This document shows positions 1 through 4,890 of a stretch of DNA of 7,425 nucleotides, piece after piece; position 1 is the first letter of the stretch; every line of letters starts with the position of its first letter. Made by a program: the position numbers and the translations under genes. The notes under the pieces were generated by a model. The model did no database searches and was not told the origin of the DNA. It saw nothing but the letters and a program-made list of their open reading frames with translations. This stretch comes from Acidobacteriota bacterium (lineage in GTDB: Bacteria > Acidobacteriota > Vicinamibacteria > Vicinamibacterales > UBA2999): the NCBI GenBank assembly GCA_947465275.1, contig CANIAI010000113.1:1-7425 (forward strand). Reading direction: 5' to 3'.

Positions 1-175
1 CGATGCCCATGGCCGCCGCGACACCGATGGCCGGGGCGCCCCGGATGACCATGGTCTTGATGGCCTTCGCCACCTCGGTTGCGGTCCGGCAGTGCACGTA
101 GACCTCGGAAGCCGGCAGCTTCCGCTGGTCGATCATCGTGACTACCCCGTCCTGCCACTCGATAGTTGGGAGCAT
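1..175 (-). CDS. mtnA: S-methyl-5-thioribose-1-phosphate isomerase, N-terminal part (cut by window edge)
   Basis: MtnA converts 5-methylthioribose-1-phosphate to 5-methylthioribulose-1-phosphate in the cytoplasmic methionine salvage pathway; the fold is that of the eIF2B-related family. Only the first 58 codons are present and the gene runs off the left edge. The start MLPTIEWQDG and the sequence VRGAPAIG-type block (here IRGAPAIG, residues 44-51) are strongly characteristic of MtnA and separate it from true eIF2B subunits. The ATG at 175-173 is preceded on the minus strand by AGGA five bases upstream, a modest ribosome binding site. It lies 45 nt downstream of cdd in the same direction, so it is probably the last visible gene of the salvage operon. 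The link makes sense because methylthioadenosine is itself a nucleoside. The active-site Cys and Asp lie outside the window, so activity cannot be judged. Confidence 0.9.
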   Translation of the reverse strand, partial: MLPTIEWQDGVVTMIDQRKLPASEVYVHCRTATEVAKAIKTMVIRGAPAIGVAAAMGI

Positions 176-220
176 GCGTGTCCTAGTATGCCGTAGCGAT
201 GGAATCAGCGGCGGGCGGCG

Positions 221-649
221 TCAGAGCAGCGCCCGGTCGAACGGGAGCGGGAGCAGGGCGGCCATCCGGTACGAGCCGGCCGTGCGTCGGAGATTCGCGA
301 GCACCACTTCGATGTCGCCGCCGTACTCCCAGAGAATCTGCCGGCAGGCGCCACAGGGGGGCGTCGGCTCCTGGGTGTCCGCGACCACGGCGATGCGCCG
401 GAAGCGCCGGTGTCCCTCGGAGAGCGCCTTGAACATCGCCACCCGCTCGGCGCAGACGGTCAGGCCGTAGCTGGCATTCTCGATGTTGCAGCCGGTGATG
501 ACCGTGCCGTCCTCGGTTTCGAGCGCCGCGCCGACCTTGAAGCCCGAGAAGTGGGCGTGGGCATGCTTGCGCGCGCCTCGCGCGGCCGAGACGAGGGCCG
601 CCGTGCCGGTTCCGCGGCGCGTGCCGCCTGCCGCCTGTCGTGGTGCCAT
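221..649 (-). CDS. cdd: Cytidine deaminase (homotetrameric, zinc-dependent)
   Basis: Hydrolytically deaminates cytidine and deoxycytidine to uridine and deoxyuridine in the cytoplasm, feeding the pyrimidine phosphorylase encoded at the head of the same operon. The 142-residue protein has FSGFKVGAAL (34-43), the nucleoside-binding CNIENASYGLT (54-64), the catalytic CAE triad (Cys66, Glu68) and PCGAC (98-102). The three cysteines 66, 99 and 102 match the zinc ligands of the small tetrameric class. The family is usually about 130 residues; the excess is an Arg/Gly-rich N-terminal leader (first ~16 residues). The ATG at 649 is nevertheless favoured because AGGAAGGAG lies just upstream at good spacing and no internal ATG precedes the conserved core. 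It begins 22 nt after the purine phosphorylase gene. Confidence 0.96.
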   Translation of the reverse strand: MAPRQAAGGTRRGTGTAALVSAARGARKHAHAHFSGFKVGAALETEDGTVITGCNIENASYGLTVCAERVAMFKALSEGHRRFRRIAVVADTQEPTPPCGACRQILWEYGGDIEVVLANLRRTAGSYRMAALLPLPFDRALL

Positions 650-671
650 GGTGCTCCTTCCTGCGATGTGG

Positions 672-1499
672 TCAGAGTGCGCTGATGATCCCCTCGAGCA
701 GGGCGATGAACGAGCCGCGCACGCGGCGCGCCGTCTCCATCACCTCGTCGTGGACCAGCGGCTGTGGCAGCACGCCGGCCGCCATGTTGGTGATGCACGA
801 GATGCCGAGCACCTCGACGTCCATGTGCCGCGCCGCGATCGCTTCCGGCACGGTCGACATGCCGACCGCGTCGGCGCCGATCGCCCGGAGGTACCGGATC
901 TCGGCGGGGGTCTCGTAACTGGGGCCGTGCAGCGCCGCGTAGACGCCGTGGTCGAGCGTGATGCCGCGCGCCGCCGCCACCTGATTGGCGATGCCGCGCA
1001 GCCGGCGCGAATAGACCTCGCTCATGTCCGGAAAGCGGGCGCCGAAGCGTTCGTCGTTGGGGCCGACCAGCGGATTGCTCCCCAGCAGGTTGATGTGATC
1101 ATCGATCAGCATCAAGGCCCCCTGCGCGAAGCTGGTGTTGATGCCGCCGGCGGCGTTGGTCAGGATGAGCTCGCGCACGCCCAGCCGTGCCATCACGCGG
1201 GTGGCGAACACCACGGTCGAGAGGTCGTGCCCCTCGTAGAAATGCGCCCGCCCGGCCAGGGCCGCGACGCGGCGGCCGTGGACAGTGCCCACCACGAGAC
1301 GCCCGGCGTGCCCCACGACGGTCGAGGCCGGCCAGTGCGGCAGGTCGCCGTACGGCGTCGAGACCGCATCGAGCAGCGTGTCGGCGAAATCACCAAGGCC
1401 CGAACCGAGGACGATCGCGGTGCGCGGCAACTCGCCGCACCGCCCGCGGACAGCCGAGGCCGCTGCCTCGACCTGCTCGAACATCGTCAGTGGCCCCAT
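672..1499 (-). CDS. punA: Purine nucleoside phosphorylase (trimeric PNP-I type)
   Basis: Cleaves purine (deoxy)nucleosides with phosphate to the free base and (deoxy)ribose-1-phosphate. From the ATG at 1499 the protein has 275 residues, typical for trimeric PNPs. Visible family blocks: LGSGLG (31-36, Ser33 phosphate site), VGHAG (62-66, His64), GRAHFYEG (83-90, Arg84/His86), TNAAGGI (114-120), GPSYETPAEI (192-201, Glu197), VGMST (212-216) and SCITNMAAG (234-242, Asn238). Asn at the position of human Asn243 is known to favour 6-oxopurines (inosine, guanosine); adenosine- or methylthioadenosine-specific members carry Asp there. The start overlaps the transporter stop as TGATG, with no Shine-Dalgarno visible, so translational coupling is likely. 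A GTG one codon earlier (1502) is an alternative. Despite mtnA nearby, it does not look like MTA phosphorylase. Confidence 0.93.
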   Translation of the reverse strand: MGPLTMFEQVEAAASAVRGRCGELPRTAIVLGSGLGDFADTLLDAVSTPYGDLPHWPASTVVGHAGRLVVGTVHGRRVAALAGRAHFYEGHDLSTVVFATRVMARLGVRELILTNAAGGINTSFAQGALMLIDDHINLLGSNPLVGPNDERFGARFPDMSEVYSRRLRGIANQVAAARGITLDHGVYAALHGPSYETPAEIRYLRAIGADAVGMSTVPEAIAARHMDVEVLGISCITNMAAGVLPQPLVHDEVMETARRVRGSFIALLEGIISAL

Positions 1500-2854
1500 C
1501 ACAGCAACATCGACGCGACGCAGGCGTTCACCAGCGTCGCCAGGAAACCCGCGAGCAGGGCGCGCGCGCCCAGGCGGGCGATGTCGTGGCGACGGTTGGG
1601 CGCCATGCCGCCGATGCCGCCGAGCTGGATGCCGATCGACGCGATGTTGGCGAACCCGGTCAGCGCGTAGGTGGCGAGCACGTAGGAACGCGGGCTGAGC
1701 ACCGACTTGTACTGCCCGGTCAGCTTCACGAATGCCACGAACTCGTTGGCGACCAGCTTGGTCCCGAGCAGGTCACCCATGGGACCGATGTCGGCACGCG
1801 GCACGCCCATCAGGAACGCCACCGGCGAGAAGATCACCGCGAAGATGCTCGAGAGCGTCAGCCCGGGGTGCATCACGCCGAGCAGGAAATCGATCAGCGC
1901 GATGAACGCGAGGAACGCGATGAGCATCGCCGCGACGTTGATGGCGAGTTGCATACCGTCGGACGCGCCGCTGGCCGCCGCATCGATCACGTTGACGTGC
2001 AGCTTCTCGACGACGACCGGAGCGGAGCCGCTGGTAACCGGCACTTCGGTCTCGGGCACGATCAGCTTCGACAGGTAGAGGCCGCACGGCGCGGCCATCA
2101 CGCTGGTGGTGAGGATGGCGACAGGGTCGGCGCCCAGCGCGATGTAGACGGCCATCACGCCGCCCGCAATCGTCGCCATGCCGCCGACCATCATCGCCAG
2201 CAGTTCCGAGCGCGTCATCGTGGGGACGAACGGCTTGACGATGATCGGTGCCTCGGTCTGCCCCATGAAGACGTTCGCCGCGGCAGAGAGCGTCTCGGCG
2301 CCACTCGTCCGCATGAGCGACATCATCGCCCTCGCCATGATGCGCACGACGAACTGCAGCACGCCGAAGTAATAGAGGACGGTGAAGAACGACGAGATGA
2401 AGATGATGGTCGGCAGCGCGGCGAACGCGAAGACCAGCCCGCTGTCGGCACCGAACACCTGCCCCATCTTCGCGGGATTCGCCAGTACCCCGAAGACGAA
2501 CCCTGCCCCGGCGTCGGTGAACTGCAGGAACCGGCTGACGCCCCGGGCGATGGCGCTGAAGAACTCGTAGCCGGTGCGCCGGCCGCCGACCTGGAACTTG
2601 AGGATGAAGAGCGCGAATCCCACCTGGAGCACCATCCCCCAGATGACGGTGCGCCAGTTGACCTTGCTGAGGTCGGTCGAGCAGGCGGCCACGACGGCGA
2701 TGAAGCAGATCGCGCCGCCGGCCGCCTGTCCGCGATAGCCGATGAGGTCGCTGGCCAGCCAGGCCAGCAGCGGCGCACCCAGCGCGATCGCAATCGCGAT
2801 GAGTCGAAGCCGGGTGGCCGAGGCCCCCGGAGCCGGGGGGCTCAATGTGTCCAT
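1499..2854 (-). CDS. nupC: NupC-type concentrative nucleoside transporter (CNT family)
   Basis: Inner-membrane symporter that brings nucleosides into the cell using a proton or sodium gradient (CNT family, TC 2.A.41). The 451-residue protein is strongly hydrophobic throughout, with segments near 18-36, 45-58, 68-88, 140-173, 218-240, 305-327, 333-350, 390-411 and 430-450. It shows the family's re-entrant-loop and binding-site blocks: MGQTEAPIIVKPF (197-209, with Gln199/Thr200/Glu201 matching the base-binding GQTE), GTKLVANEFVAF (364-375, Glu371) and YALTGFANIASIGIQLGG (396-413, Asn403/Ser406 matching ribose-binding residues). About 400-450 residues is normal for bacterial members. The ATG at 2854 lies 13 nt after the phosphorylase stop; the upstream GAGTGAG is only a weak ribosome binding site. 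The gene's place inside a phosphorylase/deaminase operon agrees with nucleoside uptake. Whether H+ or Na+ is coupled, and the purine/pyrimidine preference, cannot be read here. Confidence 0.95.
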   Translation of the reverse strand: MDTLSPPAPGASATRLRLIAIAIALGAPLLAWLASDLIGYRGQAAGGAICFIAVVAACSTDLSKVNWRTVIWGMVLQVGFALFILKFQVGGRRTGYEFFSAIARGVSRFLQFTDAGAGFVFGVLANPAKMGQVFGADSGLVFAFAALPTIIFISSFFTVLYYFGVLQFVVRIMARAMMSLMRTSGAETLSAAANVFMGQTEAPIIVKPFVPTMTRSELLAMMVGGMATIAGGVMAVYIALGADPVAILTTSVMAAPCGLYLSKLIVPETEVPVTSGSAPVVVEKLHVNVIDAAASGASDGMQLAINVAAMLIAFLAFIALIDFLLGVMHPGLTLSSIFAVIFSPVAFLMGVPRADIGPMGDLLGTKLVANEFVAFVKLTGQYKSVLSPRSYVLATYALTGFANIASIGIQLGGIGGMAPNRRHDIARLGARALLAGFLATLVNACVASMLL

Positions 2855-2867
2855 GCGTGTCTCACTC

Positions 2868-4172
2868 TCATCGAACCTCCGCCAGAACGTGGGGCACGGC
2901 CGCGGGCGCCTCGTCGGTGATCGCCACGGCGGCCGCGCAGCGCGCGCGCGCCTCGTCCACCCCCCGAGTGCCGCGGTGGTGCAGGGTCATCAGGGGATCG
3001 CCGGCGCGGACAGCCTGCCCGGGTACGACGTCCAGCACCACGCCGACCGCGTGATCCACCGGGTCGCTCACCCGCTCGCGTCCGGCACCGAGCGCCGAGC
3101 TGGCGCGGCCGATGGCCTCGGCGGCGATGCGGCTCACGTATCCGGACCGCTCGGCCCGGAGCGTGGTCCGGTCGGGCGCCGCCGCGAGTCGCGTCGGGTC
3201 GTCGACGATGTGCGGGTCGCCACCGTGTGCGGCGACCATGCGGGCGAAGGTCTCGAGCGCGAGCCCCGACCCGAGCGCCTCGCGCACCCGTGCCGCGGCG
3301 ATGCGCTCATCGGTGTCGACGCCGGCGAGCACCACCATCCGTGCGGCCAGGTGCAGCGTCACCTCGGTCAACTCGACCGGTCCGTGTCCCTGCAGCGTGT
3401 CGATGCACTCGCGAATCTCGAGCGCATTGCCCACGGCGGCGCCGAGCGGTGCGTCCATCGCGGTGACGATCGCCTCGGTGCGCACACCGGCGTGGCTGCC
3501 GATCTCGACCATGGCCGCCGCCAGTTGCCGCGCTGCCTCCGGAGTCTTCATGAAGGCGCCGTCGCCACACTTCACGTCGAGGACAAGCGCGTTGCTCCCC
3601 TCCGCCAGCTTCTTGCTCATGATCGACGCGGCGATGAGCGGCACGCTCTCGATGGTCGCGGTGACGTCACGCAGCGCGTAGAGCTTCTTGTCGGCGGGAG
3701 CCAGGGTGGACGTCTGGCCGATAATGCTGCAGCCCACCGTGCGCAGCACCTGCTTGAACTCCTCGATGCTGAGGCCGACGCGATAGCCCGGGATCGACTC
3801 GAGCTTGTCGAGGGTGCCCCCTGTGTGGCCGAGCCCGCGGCCCGACATCTTCGGGACGACCACCCCGCAGGCGGCCGCGACCGGCGCGAGCACAATTGAG
3901 ACCTTGTCGCCCACGCCGCCGGTGCTGTGCTTGCCCACCTTCACGCCGGCGATGTCGGAGAGGTCGACGCGGTCGCCCGAGCGCACCATCGCGTCGGTGA
4001 GCCAGGCGGTCTCCTCGGCCGACATCCCGCGGAGGACGATCGCCATCAGCAGGGCCGACGCCTGGTAGTCGGGCACGCTGCCGTCGGTGATGCCGTGGAC
4101 GAAGGCCTCGATGTCGGGACGGGCCAGCGCGCCGCCATCGCGCTTGCGCGCGATCACGTCTACGATTCGCAT
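2868..4172 (-). CDS. Pyrimidine-nucleoside / thymidine phosphorylase
   Basis: Cytoplasmic enzyme that splits thymidine, deoxyuridine and possibly uridine with phosphate into base and (deoxy)ribose-1-phosphate. The 434 residues match the class II nucleoside phosphorylase family (433-440). Visible are the N-terminal helical domain starting MRIVDVIARKRDG, the phosphate site KHSTGGVGDK (81-90, His82), the family signature SGRGLGHTGGTLDKLE (110-125), YALRDVTATIESVP (165-178, Arg168), IAASIMSKK (180-188, Ser183/Lys187) and a C-terminal domain from about residue 340. His82, Arg168, Ser183 and Lys187 correspond to E. coli DeoA His85, Arg171, Ser186 and Lys190. By eye the sequence is closer to Bacillus pyrimidine-nucleoside phosphorylase (Pdp) than to DeoA, so the symbol (pdp or deoA) is left open. 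The reading frame stays open upstream antisense to the ATL gene, but homology begins exactly at the ATG at 4172. No Shine-Dalgarno is visible. It is the first gene of the salvage operon. Confidence 0.95.
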   Translation of the reverse strand: MRIVDVIARKRDGGALARPDIEAFVHGITDGSVPDYQASALLMAIVLRGMSAEETAWLTDAMVRSGDRVDLSDIAGVKVGKHSTGGVGDKVSIVLAPVAAACGVVVPKMSGRGLGHTGGTLDKLESIPGYRVGLSIEEFKQVLRTVGCSIIGQTSTLAPADKKLYALRDVTATIESVPLIAASIMSKKLAEGSNALVLDVKCGDGAFMKTPEAARQLAAAMVEIGSHAGVRTEAIVTAMDAPLGAAVGNALEIRECIDTLQGHGPVELTEVTLHLAARMVVLAGVDTDERIAAARVREALGSGLALETFARMVAAHGGDPHIVDDPTRLAAAPDRTTLRAERSGYVSRIAAEAIGRASSALGAGRERVSDPVDHAVGVVLDVVPGQAVRAGDPLMTLHHRGTRGVDEARARCAAAVAITDEAPAAVPHVLAEVR

Positions 4173-4210
4173 GGGGAATCGCCAGTATATAAGTAGAATC
4201 GCCGTCCGGC
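4173..4210. promoter_or_regulatory. Divergent promoter region between phosphorylase operon and ATL gene
   Basis: This 38-nt gap separates two divergently read genes and must hold or overlap both start regions unless the promoters lie inside the genes. Its centre is the only AT-rich patch nearby. On the plus strand TATAAG (4188-4193) has a fair -35, TTCGCA at 4166-4171, with a 16-nt spacer. On the minus strand TATACT (4189-4184) is a reasonable -10, with no convincing -35. The two candidate -10 boxes overlap, so polymerase binding in one direction could exclude the other. Neither gene has a visible Shine-Dalgarno, and the inferred leaders are only about 5-10 nt, suggesting leaderless or near-leaderless mRNAs. 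An exact 8-bp direct repeat GAATCGCC (4176-4183 and 4196-4203) flanks the box. Promoter assignment is by eye only. Confidence 0.45.
4176..4203. repeat. Direct repeat GAATCGCC x2, 20-bp period, around the AT box
   Basis: The 8-base word GAATCGCC occurs at 4176-4183 and again at 4196-4203. The 20-bp offset (about two helical turns) puts both copies on the same DNA face, flanking the TATATA core. A regulator binding both copies would occlude both divergent promoters. No regulator gene is present in the window, and two 8-mers can match by chance in G+C-rich DNA. Confidence 0.5.
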
Positions 4211-4558
4211 ATGCCGCCACCGCGTGATTCCGCCTTCCGTGCCCGCGTGCTCGCGGTGGTCCGACGCATCCCGCCCGGGCGAGTCGCGACGTACGGCGAC
4301 GTGGCCGCGATGGCCGGCTTTCCCGGGGCCGCGCGCGCGGTCGGCACGGTGATGCGTGCTGTCGGCGGACGCGGGGTGCCGGCGCACCGGGTGATCGCGG
4401 CCGGAGGCGCGCTGGGCGGCTACGGCGGCCAGGAATCGATGAAGCGGGAACTGCTGCGGGCCGAGGGGCTCGAGGTCGGCGCGCGTCGGGTGCGCCGTTT
4501 CGAGCAGGTGCGCTGGGTCGGAGGGAGGGCGGTCGGGAGAACGGCTGCGCGGGGGTAG
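4211..4558 (+). CDS. Alkyltransferase-like (ATL) DNA-binding protein, cysteine-less MGMT homologue
   Basis: The 115-residue protein matches the C-terminal DNA-binding domain of O6-alkylguanine-DNA alkyltransferase (MGMT/Ogt). Visible features are a helix-turn-helix region around 24-50 with RVATYGDVA (Tyr28) and ARAVGTVMRA (Arg42, the arginine-finger position), then VPAHRVI (56-62) and LGGYGGQESMKRELLRAEG (68-86). MGMT has PCHR, whose Cys accepts the alkyl group; here it is PAHR with Ala58, so methyl transfer should not occur. ATL proteins are known to bind and flag O6-alkylguanine for nucleotide excision repair; bacterial and fungal ATLs carry Trp or Ala there. The MGMT N-terminal domain is absent, as usual for ATLs. 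The Arg-rich tail after residue 90 is less conserved. It is the only plus-strand gene, divergent from the salvage operon, with no clear Shine-Dalgarno; ATG 4211 is the first in-frame start before the conserved region. Confidence 0.9.
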   Translation: MPPPRDSAFRARVLAVVRRIPPGRVATYGDVAAMAGFPGAARAVGTVMRAVGGRGVPAHRVIAAGGALGGYGGQESMKRELLRAEGLEVGARRVRRFEQVRWVGGRAVGRTAARG

Positions 4559-4586
4559 CCGGACCGGGCATGCGCCCGGCTCCGGC
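4558..4586 (+). terminator. G+C-rich hairpin at the end of the ATL gene, possible terminator without T-tract
   Basis: GCCGG (4558-4562) pairs with CCGGC (4582-4586), and CCGGGC (4564-4569) with GCCCGG (4574-4579), with an ATGC loop and a small A/CT bulge. The stem begins on the last base of the ATL stop codon and lies in the 60-nt gap between convergent genes, where a terminator or transcript-end stabiliser is expected. No T-run follows on either strand, so a classical intrinsic terminator is not shown; it may instead block readthrough or 3' exonucleases. Confidence 0.45.
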
Positions 4587-4618
4587 CGTGGTCGTCGTGT
4601 CGAACGGCTACGAGCGAG

Positions 4619-4816
4619 CTAGCGACCGCGGCTCATCTTCCGGCCCGCCTCGCCAGCCTTGCTGCGCACCTTGCCGGCGGCCTGGTTCAGCTCACCCTTG
4701 GCGCGCATGCTGGTGTCACCGGTCACCCGGCCCACTGCTTCCTGCGCCGCGCCCTTGACGCGCTGTCCGGCGCCCTTCACTTCCTGCTCGGCCGACTTCC
4801 TGCGGATTGTAGCCAT
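4619..4816 (-). CDS. CsbD-like small stress-response protein
   Basis: A 65-residue, very hydrophilic and strongly basic protein with the CsbD-like repeat style KGAGQRVKGAAQEAVGRVTGD (residues 14-34), followed by AKGELNQAAGKV (39-50). The family is small, predicted to be helical or partly disordered, and often induced by general stress; its molecular function is not established. There is no signal peptide, membrane segment or cysteine. The ATG at 4816 is supported by a strong Shine-Dalgarno, GGAGGT, 7 nt upstream. It follows rng by 74 nt in the same direction and converges on the ATL gene. Its Shine-Dalgarno lies inside a long predicted hairpin described separately, suggesting post-transcriptional control. 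Confidence 0.82.
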   Translation of the reverse strand: MATIRRKSAEQEVKGAGQRVKGAAQEAVGRVTGDTSMRAKGELNQAAGKVRSKAGEAGRKMSRGR

Positions 4817-4818
4817 GT

Positions 4819-4872
4819 CACGTACCTCCAGCCCGCTTCAGGCTACAAGAAGCGTTCCGCTGAAGGTACGTG
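4819..4872 (-). promoter_or_regulatory. Long hairpin in the csbD leader that sequesters the Shine-Dalgarno
   Basis: CACGTACCT (4819-4827) is the exact reverse complement of AGGTACGTG (4864-4872). In the minus-strand RNA the helix continues through a U-G wobble (4863/4828) and four more pairs (4859-4862 with 4829-4832), giving 14 continuous pairs. After a 4x1 internal loop comes a 6-bp stem, 4849-4854 with 4834-4839, closed by a 9-nt loop. The csbD Shine-Dalgarno (minus-strand GGAGG, 4829-4825) lies wholly inside the long helix, and the ATG begins two nucleotides after it. If transcribed in full, the leader should strongly limit csbD translation until opened. No T-run follows on either strand, so it is not a standard terminator for rng. 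It could alternatively act at DNA level as an operator. The pairing is seen directly; the role is inferred. Confidence 0.6.
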
Positions 4873-4890
4873 GGGCGGCCGGTGCGGCGA

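Noticed and set aside
672..1499. 5'-methylthioadenosine phosphorylase, suggested by the nearby mtnA
   Set aside because: The GSGLG, GRAHFYEG and TNMAAG blocks with Asn238 match inosine/guanosine PNP; MTA phosphorylase has Asp at that position and a different N-terminus.
1187..2920. 577-codon open frame on the plus strand opposite nupC and the purine phosphorylase
   Set aside because: It spans two real minus-strand genes, has low-complexity Arg/His/Asp composition and no recognisable domain; a G+C frame artefact.
2868..4571. Extended 567-residue version of the pyrimidine phosphorylase
   Set aside because: The upstream part is Pro/Arg/Ala-rich, antisense to the ATL gene, and not seen in the family; homology starts exactly at ATG 4172.
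4819..4872. Intrinsic terminator for rng
   Set aside because: No T-run follows the hairpin on the minus strand, and the csbD Shine-Dalgarno forms part of the stem, so a leader element fits better.
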